The notes below the pieces were generated by a model. The model searched no databases. It was not told the DNA's origin and saw nothing but the letters and a program-made list of their open reading frames with translations. A stretch of 64,000 nt of DNA from Alphaproteobacteria bacterium (lineage in GTDB: Bacteria > Pseudomonadota > Alphaproteobacteria > Caulobacterales > Aquidulcibacteraceae): contig WGNI01000011.1 in the NCBI GenBank assembly GCA_016124655.1, positions 1-64,000 on the forward strand. Direction: 5' to 3'. Shown piece by piece: positions 53,191 through 62,886 of this stretch. The translations under genes were made by a program, and so were the position numbers. Numbering within the stretch: position 1 is the first letter of the stretch; the number at the start of each line of letters is the position of its first letter.

Positions 53191-55725
53191 ATGAGGCTGC
53201 GTCATCTCGTGCGCGCCAGCGCGTCCGTTATCATCACGGCGCTCGGCGTGGGGTCTGCGTTCGCACAAACCGAGCCGAGCGATCGCTCGATGCGAACCAG
53301 CGATGAAATCGTCGTCACCGCGCAGAAGCGCGAGGAAAGCATCAACGACGTCGGCATGTCGATTCAGGCCGCCACCGGCGACCAGCTGACCCAACTCGGC
53401 ATCACCGACACCGCGCAGCTGGAAAAAATTGTGCCCGGCTTCAGCGCTACGCAGAGCTATTACGGCACGCCGGTCTACACCATTCGCGGCATCGGCTTCC
53501 TCGACACCTCGCTCGCCGGCGCGCCGACTGTCAGCGTCTATGTCGATGAAGTGCCGCTGCCGTATTCGATCATGACCTCCGGCGCCTCGCTCGATCTCGA
53601 GCGCGTGGAGGTGCTGAAGGGCCCGCAGGGCACGCTGTTCGGCTCCAACGCGACGGGCGGCGCGATCAACTACATCGCCGCCAAGCCGACCGACACGTTC
53701 GACGCCGGCTTCGACGCCAGCTACGGCCGCTTCGAAACCTTCGATCTCACGGGCTATTTGTCCGGTCCGATCGCGCCGACTTTGCGCGGCCGCATTGCTG
53801 CGCGCATCCTCAACAGCGGCGACTGGCAGGAAAGCTATACGCGCAATGACGAATGGGGCTCCTCTGACCTTATCGTCGCGCGCGCGTCTTTGGTGTGGGA
53901 GCCGACCGACACGTTCGCCGCGAACCTGACGCTGAGCGGGTTCCGCGATCAAGGCGATACGCAGATGCCGCAATTGTTCGGCATCGCCGTGCTGAGCCCG
54001 ACCAGCGGCCTCGATCCCAATATCCGCAACTATCCGCGCGCGCCTCAGAACGCGCGCGCCGCCGATTGGAGCGCCTGCGTCAACCAATCCCCGGCGAACC
54101 CGCCCTTCGGCAACACGCTGTTCCTGCCGGGTGATCCGCGTCCGGCGAGTTCAACCGATTGCCATCCCGCCACCAAGGACAACGATCTCATCACCGCGGC
54201 CTTGCGCGTGGATTGGGACATCGGCAGCGATCTGCGCCTGACGTCGCTGAGCGCATACGAAGAATTCACCCGCGATCAATTCATCGAAGGCGACGGCACC
54301 ATCTGGCAGGACTATGAAAGCCATCAGATCGGCAGCATCGAAACCCTGTATCAGGAACTGCGCCTGGCCGGCGATTGGTGGGACCGCGGCAGTTGGGTGC
54401 TCGGCGCCAATTATCAGGAAGACACCACCGAAGACCGCTTCCTGCAGACCTACGGCGGCTCCACCGCCAATCCCACGGCGTTGCCGACCGGGTTCATTCC
54501 TCTCGGCCCCACCGCGCCGACGAACAATCAAACCACGACGATCAAGGCGATCTTCTTCAGCGGCGATTACCCGATCGCCGAGGACCTGATCTTCCAGGCC
54601 GGCGTGCGCTACACCGACACCGAGAAGGAGTTCTTGGGCTGCGGCTATGACAGCGGCGACGGCACGTGGGCGGAGGTGTCGCAAGGCATCCAGAACCTTT
54701 TGGCCTGGATCAATCGCGGCGCGTCATTGACGGACACGGTCTATTTCAACGGCACGCGGACCGGCGGCGGGCCGGGCATCAATGTCGGCGCCGGCAATTG
54801 CGGCACCACTGGCGTTGCGCCCACGTTCAACCCCGATCCCGCCGGATACCGGCGCGAACTCAACGAGGACAACGTCTCTTGGCGCGTCGGCCTCAACTAC
54901 TTCCTCACGGCCGATTCCTTGATTTACGGCAACGTGTCCAAGGGCTTTAAGATCGGCGCGTTCCCGACCGTCGCCTCTTCGGCGTCGTCGCAGCTTGAGC
55001 CTGCGGTGCAGGAAGAATTGCTGGCCTACGAAGTGGGCTTCAAATCGAGCCTCTTCGATGACACGCTGCAATTGAACGGCGCGGTGTTCTACTATGATTA
55101 CACCGACAAGCAATTGCTCGGCGCCATCGTCGATCCGGTGTTCGGGCCGTTGCCGGCGCTGGTGAACGTGCCGGAAGCGCACGTGCAGGGCTTCGAATTG
55201 TCGGCCGTCTGGCGGCCGATCGAAAACCTGCGCATTTCGCCGGTCTTGAGCCAATCAAGAAGCGAAGTCGACGGCTGCAGCAGCGGCCCGAATTGCATCA
55301 ACGGCAACTACTTCCAGTTCGATGCGTTTTCCAACTTCGTGAACCTGACCGGTCAGCCTTTCCCGGCTTCGCCGGAATGGCAAGCAGCCCTCGACGTGCA
55401 ATATGATTGGACACTGTCCGACAATTTGCGCGCCTTCGTCGGCGGCACGGCAAGCTTCCGGGATGTCACGAACAATTTCTTCTACAAGCCGGACGCGGAC
55501 ATCTCCGCCGGAGACCAGCCGCGCGATGTCTTGAAACTTCCCGCGACGACCCTGCTTGATCTCCGCGCCGGCGTGGAGAACGATCAATGGCGCGTGCAGG
55601 TCTGGGGCCGCAACGTCACCGATGAATATTATTGGGTGTCGGCGGTCCACGTGAACGACGTGATCTACCGCTATGCCGGCATGCCGGCCACCTATGGCGT
55701 GACGGTGAGCTACAGGCTCAACTAA
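53191..55725 (+). CDS. TonB-dependent outer-membrane receptor
   Basis: The 844-residue receptor has a signal peptide (cleavage near AFAQTE), a TonB box-like DEIVVTAQKREESINDVGMS, a plug domain (IVPGFSATQSYYGTPVYTIR, RVEVLKGPQGTLFGSNATGG) and a 22-strand barrel that ends in YGVTVSYRLN. The substrate is not readable, but the group with AQKREESI is the one common in sphingomonad and caulobacter lipid, terpene or aromatic uptake. ATG 53191 has GGGAGGAG upstream. A strong terminator follows at 55765. Confidence 0.93.
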   Translation: MRLRHLVRASASVIITALGVGSAFAQTEPSDRSMRTSDEIVVTAQKREESINDVGMSIQAATGDQLTQLGITDTAQLEKIVPGFSATQSYYGTPVYTIRGIGFLDTSLAGAPTVSVYVDEVPLPYSIMTSGASLDLERVEVLKGPQGTLFGSNATGGAINYIAAKPTDTFDAGFDASYGRFETFDLTGYLSGPIAPTLRGRIAARILNSGDWQESYTRNDEWGSSDLIVARASLVWEPTDTFAANLTLSGFRDQGDTQMPQLFGIAVLSPTSGLDPNIRNYPRAPQNARAADWSACVNQSPANPPFGNTLFLPGDPRPASSTDCHPATKDNDLITAALRVDWDIGSDLRLTSLSAYEEFTRDQFIEGDGTIWQDYESHQIGSIETLYQELRLAGDWWDRGSWVLGANYQEDTTEDRFLQTYGGSTANPTALPTGFIPLGPTAPTNNQTTTIKAIFFSGDYPIAEDLIFQAGVRYTDTEKEFLGCGYDSGDGTWAEVSQGIQNLLAWINRGASLTDTVYFNGTRTGGGPGINVGAGNCGTTGVAPTFNPDPAGYRRELNEDNVSWRVGLNYFLTADSLIYGNVSKGFKIGAFPTVASSASSQLEPAVQEELLAYEVGFKSSLFDDTLQLNGAVFYYDYTDKQLLGAIVDPVFGPLPALVNVPEAHVQGFELSAVWRPIENLRISPVLSQSRSEVDGCSSGPNCINGNYFQFDAFSNFVNLTGQPFPASPEWQAALDVQYDWTLSDNLRAFVGGTASFRDVTNNFFYKPDADISAGDQPRDVLKLPATTLLDLRAGVENDQWRVQVWGRNVTDEYYWVSAVHVNDVIYRYAGMPATYGVTVSYRLN

Positions 55726-55764
55726 GCCTGAGAATAACATGGGGCGCGCGCCCCAATGCAAATC

Positions 55765-55799
55765 GGCGGGAAGCGTCGCGCTTCCCGCCAATTTCTTTT
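55765..55799 (+). terminator. rho-independent terminator after the TonB-dependent receptor
   Basis: Perfect 11-base stem GGCGGGAAGCG/CGCTTCCCGCC with a TCG loop, followed by AATTTCTTTT. It is located between convergent genes and may serve both. Confidence 0.93.
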
Positions 55800-55818
55800 C
55801 AACCTCGTCAGTGACGGA

Positions 55819-56673
55819 TCACCACCAGGGATAACCTTTCGGCATGTCGCGCGATGGCCGGCCTGGAAAGTGCGGCGCGCGCTTCTCCAGGAACGCCGCC
55901 ACGCCCTCCCGCACATCGCCGCCCGCGCCAAGCGCCATCGCGAACGCACCGTCCACAGCCAGCGCCGGGTCGGGGCCTGAGGCGCTTGCAAACCGCCACA
56001 ACATTTGTCGGGTTAGCGCAATCGACACCGGCGCGGTATTCTCCGCGATCTCCATCGCGATCTCGCGCGCACGCGACAAGAGCGCCTCAGGCTCAACGAC
56101 TTCGCTCACCAATCCGCCCGCAAGCGCCTCATCCGCGTTGAATACGCGTCCGCTGAGGCACCAGCGCAGCGCCTGCGGCAAACCCACGATCTGCGGCAGA
56201 AACCACGCGCTGCCCGCTTCCGGCACAAGCCCGCGCCGCGCGAACACAAAGCCGAACCTCGCCGCCGACGACGCAATCTTGATGTCCGTTGGCAACGCCA
56301 GCGTTACGCCCACGCCGACGGCGGCGCCATTGAAGGCCGCGATCGTCGCTTTCTTGCAGCTGAACAGCGCATCGATGAAATTCACGCCCTGGCTGCGCTG
56401 CGGTTCGCCGCCGCCGAAATTTTTTGCGCCCGCGCCGCCGACGGATGTGTCGAAACTGCCAGCGCCTTCGGAAATGTCCGCGCCCGCGCAGAAGCCGCGC
56501 CCCGCGCCCGTGATCACGACCGCGCGCACCGCATCGTCTTCACTTGCTGCGTTCACCGCCGCGGCGATCTCAGCGCCCATTTTCGCGGTGTAGGCGTTGA
56601 GTTTCTCGGGGCGATGGAGCGTCAACGTGGCGACGGGGCCATCGACGGCATAGCGTATCTGTTCGAAATCCAA
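55819..56673 (-). CDS. enoyl-CoA hydratase/isomerase family protein
   Basis: This 284-residue crotonase-fold protein has LHRPEKLNAYTAKMG, AVVITGAGRGFCAGADISEG, IAAFNGAAVGVGVTLALPTD, FGFVFARRGLVPEAGSAWFL (with the second Glu of hydratases) and a C-terminal helix. I start at TTG 56673, which follows GAGGAG by six bases; an ATG at 56691 is in frame but has no ribosome site and overlaps the upstream gene. It is transcribed together with the SMP-30 gene. Confidence 0.88.
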   Translation of the reverse strand: MDFEQIRYAVDGPVATLTLHRPEKLNAYTAKMGAEIAAAVNAASEDDAVRAVVITGAGRGFCAGADISEGAGSFDTSVGGAGAKNFGGGEPQRSQGVNFIDALFSCKKATIAAFNGAAVGVGVTLALPTDIKIASSAARFGFVFARRGLVPEAGSAWFLPQIVGLPQALRWCLSGRVFNADEALAGGLVSEVVEPEALLSRAREIAMEIAENTAPVSIALTRQMLWRFASASGPDPALAVDGAFAMALGAGGDVREGVAAFLEKRAPHFPGRPSRDMPKGYPWW

Positions 56674-56683
56674 TGCGCTCTCC

Positions 56684-57598
56684 TCATGCATTGTGCGCAA
56701 GGCGCAATCCTGGCCGCGGCCAGCGGCATTTCAACAGCCGGCCCGTAGCGGACGCGGTGATCCACGCATCGCGCATGTCCGCGCCGCCGAAACAGATATT
56801 GGTGCAGATCGGATCGTCGAACGAGGCATGCTCATGGCCGCCGTCAGGATCGAACGCGGTAATCCCGCCATTCACGATCGTGGCGACGCACACCTTGCCG
56901 CCGGCCTCCACCGCAAGGCTATCGAGCAATTGATAGCCGGGCAGGGGCCCCATCACGCGGCCCGGGCTCCACATGTCGGCGCTGGCGCGCAATATGCCGG
57001 GCGCATCGATGTCGAACGCCCAAACTCGGCTTGTGTACGTTTCCGCCACATAGACGGTGCGTCCGTCCGGCGACAGGCCGACGCCGTTCGGCGTGATCAT
57101 GCCTTCGCGCACGCGCCGGATCATCGAGCCGTCGGCCTTCGCATAGAGCAGGTGGCCCATCTGCATGCTGTCGCCGTCGCTCTTGCCGAGATCGGTGAAC
57201 CAGAACCCGCCGTGACCGTCGAACACCAGATCGTTCGGGCCGCGCAGCATGCGGCCGTCGCACGCATCGTACAGCGTCGTCACCTTGCCGTTCGCGAGAT
57301 CTACGCGCTGGATCGATCCGGATTTGTAGTCGCGCGCCTTGCCGTGCGGCGCCATCGTGCCGTCGGGACGATCGACCCATTCGAACCCGCCATTGTTGGT
57401 GATGTAGACCGCGCCGTCCGGGCCGATGGCCGCGCCGTTCGGTCCGCCGTCGAGTTCTGCAACGATCTCGGTTGCCCCGTCAGGCTTTACGCGCGTGAGC
57501 GTGCGCCGCCGGATTTCCACCAGCAGCACCGAGCCATCCGCCATGGCGATGGGGCCTTCGGGAAAGTGCAGTCCGCTGACGACCGTTTCAGCCTGCAT
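56684..57598 (-). CDS. SMP-30/gluconolactonase family protein
   Basis: The 304-residue six-bladed propeller starts with SGLHFPEGPIAMADGSVLLVE (Glu metal ligand) and contains LDGGPNGAAIGPDGAVYITNN, MLRGPNDLVFDGHGGFWFTD and ITPNGVGLSPDGRTVYVAET, with conserved Asn and Asp metal ligands. Members hydrolyse lactones from sugar or aromatic catabolism; the substrate is unknown. It overlaps the downstream crotonase gene region and is divergent from the TetR gene. Confidence 0.9.
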   Translation of the reverse strand: MQAETVVSGLHFPEGPIAMADGSVLLVEIRRRTLTRVKPDGATEIVAELDGGPNGAAIGPDGAVYITNNGGFEWVDRPDGTMAPHGKARDYKSGSIQRVDLANGKVTTLYDACDGRMLRGPNDLVFDGHGGFWFTDLGKSDGDSMQMGHLLYAKADGSMIRRVREGMITPNGVGLSPDGRTVYVAETYTSRVWAFDIDAPGILRASADMWSPGRVMGPLPGYQLLDSLAVEAGGKVCVATIVNGGITAFDPDGGHEHASFDDPICTNICFGGADMRDAWITASATGRLLKCRWPRPGLRLAHNA

Positions 57599-57638
57599 GC
57601 GCGCCTCCCAAGGACAGGGTCTCTTGCCCCATTGGACT

Positions 57639-57652
57639 TAGAACATGTTATA
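57639..57652. promoter_or_regulatory. candidate operator in the SMP-30/TetR divergent gap
   Basis: TAGAACATGTTATA is a 14-base palindrome with one mismatched pair (6 of 7 pairs match) inside the only A/T-rich patch of the gap. A site between a TetR gene and its divergent neighbour fits autoregulation, but this is inferred. Confidence 0.45.
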
Positions 57653-57793
57653 CTGAATTTGGCGCGTCAAGCAGGCGGGGTCCTGCCGCGCTCGACAAGA
57701 CGGGCGGGCCTCTATAGGCGTGGCGCCGTCTTGGCGCACATGGCCCTGACCGTTGGGCCGCGATCGCTTCAGCGATCCGCGCGCCGTTTGGAG

Positions 57794-58501
57794 ATGAGTG
57801 TGCCGAGCCGATCAAGCGCAGCGCGCGCACGCCAGGCCGCCGATCCGTCGGAAGGGCTTTCGCGTCGCGAAGCCGGAAAGGCTGAGCGCCGCCGCCGCAT
57901 CATCGAAGCCGCGCGCGAATTGATCCGTGAAACCGGCGATGTCGGCTTGTCGATGCGTGCGCTGGCTGCGCGCGCCGGCGTCAGCCTCGCCACGCCATAC
58001 AATCTCTTCGGCTCCAAGCGCGCGATTATTTTGGCGTTGCTGGAAGATGTTCGCGCATTTCAGGAACGGTTTCGCGCCGTGCGCAGCGTCGATCCGCTGG
58101 AGCGCCTGTTCGCGGGCCTCGATCTCGCGGTCGGTTTTTATATTGGCGATCCCGCGTTTTATAAGATGCTTTGGTCGGCCGTGTTCGACACCAAGGACGA
58201 CGTGCGCGGCCAGGTGCTGAGCCTCAAGGCGAACGCGTTCTGGCGCCAGCTGATCGACGCCGCTGTCGACGCAGGCGCGCTGCATCGCGACGTCGATCCG
58301 GAATTGTTGTGCACGCACCTGTTGCACATCTTTCGCTCGGTCATGTTGGATTGGGCCGTTGGCGATCTGCCCTGCAACCGTGTCGCGCCGACGATGCAGG
58401 CCGGCGCCGCGATGCTGCTCGCCGGCTGCGCCGCGCCGGATTGGCGCGGACCGCTGCACGCCCGCCTCCTTGCTTGCCAGGCGGCGCTGAAACGGCGCTG
58501 A
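57794..58501 (+). CDS. TetR-family transcriptional regulator
   Basis: The 235-residue protein has the TetR DNA-binding domain: RRRRIIEAARELIRETGDVG, MRALAARAGVSLATPYNLFG and SKRAIILALLE. The ligand-binding C-terminal half contains FYIGDPAFYKMLWSAVFD. It probably represses the divergent SMP-30/crotonase operon and perhaps the catabolic genes nearby. Start is uncertain: ATG 57794, GTG 57800 (GGAG six bases upstream) and ATG 57740 are all in frame. Confidence 0.88.
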   Translation: MSVPSRSSAARARQAADPSEGLSRREAGKAERRRRIIEAARELIRETGDVGLSMRALAARAGVSLATPYNLFGSKRAIILALLEDVRAFQERFRAVRSVDPLERLFAGLDLAVGFYIGDPAFYKMLWSAVFDTKDDVRGQVLSLKANAFWRQLIDAAVDAGALHRDVDPELLCTHLLHIFRSVMLDWAVGDLPCNRVAPTMQAGAAMLLAGCAAPDWRGPLHARLLACQAALKRR

Positions 58502-58948
58502 CGCCCGCGCAAGCGAAAGATGAGCGCGCCGGCCGGTCAGGCCGCCCCCGCGGAGGCGTTGAGCGCCGCGAAATCGCCGTGAGCGAACAAACTGGCGGAG
58601 AGGGAGCTTGCCGAGCTAGGCGTCCACGCGCGATCAAGTGCATGCGCCAGAGCCTGAACAATCTACCAACTTTGCAAGGAAAATGCGGTGCGCTGGTTTG
58701 CTGGCGTTGGCTCCTGTTCGCCCGTTGCCGATTATTTTTGTGGGGAGCGCGTGGGTAGAGAGCGTTGCGCGGAAGCCAGCGCGCGATGGCGCGGATACAT
58801 AGACAGAGCATGAAGGACGTCGGACTGACAATCAGCCTGGTTCGACGCAAGAATCGATGCGCGACCTAGGCGGATTGGCATCATGGGGGCGAAGGATCGC
58901 CTCGTTACAAATCATTTCAGCCCAATGAATGACAGCTGCGTCCACTGT
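58502..58948. other. 447-base intergenic region without a recognisable gene
   Basis: I see no supported gene, repeat or terminator here. The stretch has lower and more mixed base composition than coding neighbours and short open frames without family motifs, the best a 39-codon frame at about 58683. It separates the TetR gene from the stop of the convergent FAD oxidoreductase gene. Confidence 0.6.
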
Positions 58949-60805
58949 TCAACCAGGGACCGCCTTGAACTTTCGCTGCGGCGGGGAGCTCTCCATGTCG
59001 TGGTCACAAGCCGTAAGCGTTGCAACCAGCGCCTTGAGTTCCTGCAAGCGGGTCCTGCGCAGGTCTCGAGGCGTGGTCGCGTGCTTGTTGCACAAGTAGG
59101 CCGCCGCCGCGACCGCGACGCCGTGCTGCGCGCCGTTGCCCATGAGTTTCGTCGCCGAGGCGGCGATGTGCGTGACGCTGATATGCTTGCCCGCCGCGAA
59201 CAGGTTGTCGATATTCGCGGAGTAGAGGCAGCGGAACGGAATCTCGTAGGACTGGCGATCCCGCTGATCGAAAATCCAGTCCTTGAGCCTAAACGGATAT
59301 TTGCCTTCCCCCGGTCGCCATGCGCAATGAGTGCAGAATGAGCCATCGTTTGCGATGAGCGTGTCCTCAAACCGGACATGCTCCCGTATGTCGTTCTCGG
59401 TGAGCACATAATCGCCCCGGTAGCGGCGAAACTCGCCTTGGGCGGCGACGAACGCCATCCATTCGAATTCAAGGTTCGCGTACTTTTCCGGCTCCATGCG
59501 TTTCACATTGGAGAAGGTGCCGTAGAGCGCGCGCATCAGGTAATCGCGAACCTCCTCGCCAGACGTGTAGGGGTCGAGCCACTGGCCGTATTCCCAGAAG
59601 TGTGTGGCGGGAAACGACTCCGTTCCATCATTGAACTTGAATTCCGGCGTGCTTGGATTGTCTCCGGCCATGGGGCCTGGGCCGTTCTCAAGACCGGGCT
59701 TGATCAACTGACCGCTGAGATTGGCGTAGTCTTTTGAAATCTCCGTCGCCCAAGGCACATCCGGAAACGGGACGGGATGGTCCGCCATGCGCGTGCGGAA
59801 GAAGAGCGTGTTGCCATGGTGCATGGCGTCCGCCTCTTCCGGCGCGTAGGGTTCGTTGTAGTCTGAGCGCGCCTCGCGACCGAAGAGTGTTTTGGCCCCT
59901 CCGAGAACGCCCAGTATCGCCACGCCGCTTGCGTCAATGAACATCGAGCCCGTGAATCGTCTCTCCTGGCCGCTGCGCGCTTCTACGGCATCGACGGAAA
60001 CGATGCGACTTCCCGCGCGGGCGGCGGCGATTATGCGGTGTTGGAGAAAGACGGAAGCTGTCGGCTCGGCCTCGATCAGAGACAGCGCCGCGATATCGCC
60101 ATGGGCGTCGCGTTCTGAAAGCTCCTTGAGGAGTGCGCCCTGCGCGCCGCGCGGCATGAGCCCGATCTCGATACTTGCATTTCCGCCGAGCACGGGCCGA
60201 TCATGGATGAGCGCGACGCGCTGGCCGAGCCTGGCGGCTGCGAGCGCCGCCGCGCAACCAGATATGCCGCCCCCGACGACGATCACATCATACATTCCCG
60301 CATCGATGGGCGCCTCGGGCAGTCCGCGCAGGGCTCGGCGCCACGCTCGACTCTTTTCGCTGACGTCATTCGGCGGCGCGACGCCGTCGCGCGCGAAGTA
60401 GATGGCGTCACAACGCGCCTCGAAGCCGGTGAGATCGTGCAGCGCGAGCATGGTCAGCCCCTCGCGCAGCGCCACGCGACCCGCCGACTGCCACGACCAG
60501 TCCTGTCCGTTGGCGCCGAAAACGGTTTCGAGCGCGACGCCGTCGATCGACAAGCGGAAACGACCAGGATGATGCGAAGCAACCCAGTCTTTCGCACGCA
60601 CCCAGACCTCATACGCGGCGCTCTCGGGCACGACGATGGTCGTCGTGGCGTCTGCGACCGGGCGACCGAGCCCGTGCGCAAGCAGGTATGGCGATCCCAT
60701 CTGCACTTCAAACTGGGAGTCGAGAAGCCAGCCGCCATGGTCATCGAAATCTTCCGCTTCAATCAAGATTCCGGACGGCGCCGGTGTCACGGGATCAATG
60801 CTCAT
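58949..60805 (-). CDS. FAD-dependent oxidoreductase with N-terminal carbohydrate-binding-like domain
   Basis: The 618-residue protein has two parts. Residues 1-140 (ILIEAEDFDDHGGWLLD, YEVWVRAKDWV, GRFRLSIDGV) resemble beta-sandwich modules found on glycan-acting proteins. From about 172 comes a FAD_oxidored domain (PF12831): MYDVIVVGGGISGCAAALAA, VALIHDRPVLGGNAS, FIDASGVAILG, and near the end LFAAGKHISVTHIAASATKLM and GNGAQHGVAVAAAAYL. Such proteins oxidise sugars or related alcohols in polysaccharide utilisation; the substrate here is unknown. No signal peptide is visible. Its gene is followed upstream by an epimerase gene. Confidence 0.88.
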   Translation of the reverse strand: MSIDPVTPAPSGILIEAEDFDDHGGWLLDSQFEVQMGSPYLLAHGLGRPVADATTTIVVPESAAYEVWVRAKDWVASHHPGRFRLSIDGVALETVFGANGQDWSWQSAGRVALREGLTMLALHDLTGFEARCDAIYFARDGVAPPNDVSEKSRAWRRALRGLPEAPIDAGMYDVIVVGGGISGCAAALAAARLGQRVALIHDRPVLGGNASIEIGLMPRGAQGALLKELSERDAHGDIAALSLIEAEPTASVFLQHRIIAAARAGSRIVSVDAVEARSGQERRFTGSMFIDASGVAILGVLGGAKTLFGREARSDYNEPYAPEEADAMHHGNTLFFRTRMADHPVPFPDVPWATEISKDYANLSGQLIKPGLENGPGPMAGDNPSTPEFKFNDGTESFPATHFWEYGQWLDPYTSGEEVRDYLMRALYGTFSNVKRMEPEKYANLEFEWMAFVAAQGEFRRYRGDYVLTENDIREHVRFEDTLIANDGSFCTHCAWRPGEGKYPFRLKDWIFDQRDRQSYEIPFRCLYSANIDNLFAAGKHISVTHIAASATKLMGNGAQHGVAVAAAAYLCNKHATTPRDLRRTRLQELKALVATLTACDHDMESSPPQRKFKAVPG

Positions 60806-60911
60806 GGCGCTTGTCCTGGTGATTTTCGGGTTGAGAAAGGTTTCGGCGCGGTCGACGAGTGGGCGCGTTCCAATCGCAAGCAGCGCGTGCAGCGAAGAGA
60901 GATTTCAGCGC

Positions 60912-61898
60912 TCATCGCCCGCTTCGCTGCGCAGCAATTTCAGCCATGGCGTCTGCGTAGGCGATGCGTGGTCGCCAGCCGAGTTCGGTACGAATGCGGG
61001 AAGCCTCGATGCGGTTGTCGAAACCGACGAGATTGAGCCCCTCCAGCATGGGGATCTCGGGCGACTTCGGACCGATGAGGCGCTCGGGGTCTTCGTTGGC
61101 GCGGGCGGCGGCGAGAAGGGGCGCAAGGGCGATCGCCGGTGGCGGCGGCTTTCCCGCCAGCGCGGCCATGTCGTCCATGAACCGGCGCCAGGTGACGTTT
61201 TCGCCGTCGCACACATTGTACGTCCGCCCGATCGCAGCCTCATGAGTGCCGGCAAGGACGAGGGCGTCTGCGAGATTTTCGACATAGACCAGGCCGGCAT
61301 TGTTCGTGTCGCCGTCGCCGATCACTGCGCCGCCGGTCGTGCTGATGAGATCGATGAGCCGATCGCCCCAAGCGCTGGCGCCGCCGAGCCCGTAGACGTT
61401 GGCCGGGCGCACAAGGGTCAGTGCGAGTTCGTGGGCGGCCGCCAGTTCGAGGGCAATGGATTCCTGCGCCTGTTTCGCGCGGCCATAGGCGCCTTGCCAA
61501 GGGCCGTGTCCGTCCTCTTCGCGGCAGACCTGCGTTTGGATCATCGCGCCATAGACAGCGATCGAGGAAGCAACGACGAGCCGTGCGCGCTCCTGCGCCG
61601 CGGCCTCGCAGACATGACGGGTGCCTTCCGCGATGACGCGCCATTGTCGCTCGTAGTCGCCCGCCACGCCGACGATCGCCGCGAGGTGGATGATGAGATC
61701 CGCGCCGCGTGCGGCTGTGCTCACGGCATGGCGATCCGCAAGATCGCCATGATGCATGGCGACCGGCTTCCGCCAAAGCGGAGATGCGGCCTCGCCAGGG
61801 AGCGAAAAGCTGGATGCTTGCCATCCCCGGTCCAGAAACCGCGCAACCACCCGTCGCCCAATGAATCCAGGGCCGCCCGTGACCAGAACTGATGGCAT
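60912..61898 (-). CDS. NAD-dependent epimerase/dehydratase (extended SDR)
   Basis: The 328-residue enzyme has MPSVLVTGGPGFIGRRVVAR (NAD loop TGGPGFIG), IIHLAAIVGVAGDY, the catalytic Ser/Tyr/Lys in VVASSIAVYG and AYGRAKQAQE, and LVRPANVYGLGG. It acts on nucleotide sugars, other sugars or 3-beta-hydroxysteroid-like substrates; the family is broad. I start at ATG 61898 with GGAG nine bases upstream. It is divergent from the metal-hydrolase gene. Confidence 0.88.
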   Translation of the reverse strand: MPSVLVTGGPGFIGRRVVARFLDRGWQASSFSLPGEAASPLWRKPVAMHHGDLADRHAVSTAARGADLIIHLAAIVGVAGDYERQWRVIAEGTRHVCEAAAQERARLVVASSIAVYGAMIQTQVCREEDGHGPWQGAYGRAKQAQESIALELAAAHELALTLVRPANVYGLGGASAWGDRLIDLISTTGGAVIGDGDTNNAGLVYVENLADALVLAGTHEAAIGRTYNVCDGENVTWRRFMDDMAALAGKPPPPAIALAPLLAAARANEDPERLIGPKSPEIPMLEGLNLVGFDNRIEASRIRTELGWRPRIAYADAMAEIAAQRSGR

Positions 61899-62040
61899 TG
61901 CCAGGTCTCCACGCTCTCCGTCCGATCGGCATCGCCGCACTGAACTGCTGTTCAATTTTGATTGACGCAAGACCTAGCGTCCGGCAGAAGGGCTGTAAAC
62001 CGGCGAAACAAAGCCGATGTCCGTGGTGAGGAGGCGGGCC

Positions 62041-62874
62041 ATGAGCGCTGCGGTCGATATCCCCGTGCGTCGGATGAACTTCGAGTTTCCCGACGACATG
62101 GATCTCGTCTTTATCGAGGACGATCCGGCGCTGTCCTACTTCTTCGTCGGCGCCTGGATGATGCTGCCGTATCTGGAGCCGTATTTGATCCGCACCGTGC
62201 AGGCGGCGATGGCCCACATCAAGGATGCGGAAACGCTCGAGGAAATGAAGCGCTTCTGTGCGCAGGAAGGCCAGCACTTCCGCCAGCATGCAAAGGCCAA
62301 TGAGGTCGTGAAACGCATCCATCCATCGGGACCGCAGCTCGCCGCGCTCGAAACGGAAGTGGAGGCGCTCTTCGCACGCTGGAGCAGGGAGAAGCCGCTG
62401 CGGTTCAATCTCGCTTATGCGGAGGGGTTTGAATCCATGACGTGCGCCGGCGCGCGTGCGCAGATCGAGGTGGGCATCTTCGATGACATGAAAGAACCCC
62501 TTCGCGGACTCATGTTCTGGCACATCATGGAAGAGATCGAACACCGCACGGTGTGCTTCGATGCGTTCGAAAAGGTATGCGGCGGCTACTTCTATCGCAC
62601 CGCGATGAGCCTCTGGTTCCAGAACCACTATCTAAAATGGTGCGGCAAGTTCGCGGCCGCGATGATCGCCGCCGATCCGGAAACGATGGCGCGATACGAT
62701 ACGCCGGAAGCAAAGGCGCGCCGTGATGGGCGTATGCGCCGCTATCTCGCGTGTGCGACTCCCAAGCGTCTTGCGACCTTCCTGCCCTGGTACGATCCAC
62801 GCAAAGTCAAGTTGCCGACGGGCTTCGAACCCGCCCGCGAGCACTTCAGCGCACTCGCCGCATCCATTCAATAG
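62041..62874 (+). CDS. metal-dependent hydrolase-like protein (PF10118)
   Basis: The 277-residue protein matches the PF10118 group of predicted metal-dependent hydrolases: FFVGAWMMLPYLEPYLIRTV, FCAQEGQHFRQHAKANE (Glu/His), FESMTCAGA, IMEEIEHRTVCFDAF (EExxH-like Glu/His). The helical E/H pattern is ferritin-like, so a di-metal oxygenase role is as likely as hydrolysis. ATG 62041 follows GAGGAGG. It is followed by the cupin gene 12 bases later. Confidence 0.85.
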   Translation: MSAAVDIPVRRMNFEFPDDMDLVFIEDDPALSYFFVGAWMMLPYLEPYLIRTVQAAMAHIKDAETLEEMKRFCAQEGQHFRQHAKANEVVKRIHPSGPQLAALETEVEALFARWSREKPLRFNLAYAEGFESMTCAGARAQIEVGIFDDMKEPLRGLMFWHIMEEIEHRTVCFDAFEKVCGGYFYRTAMSLWFQNHYLKWCGKFAAAMIAADPETMARYDTPEAKARRDGRMRRYLACATPKRLATFLPWYDPRKVKLPTGFEPAREHFSALAASIQ

Positions 62875-62886
62875 AACGAGGACAAC

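Noticed and set aside
58683-58802. A 39-codon plus-strand frame with AAGGAAA before its ATG
   Set aside because: Composition and lack of any motif or duplicate give no support, unlike the peptide genes at 27 kb.
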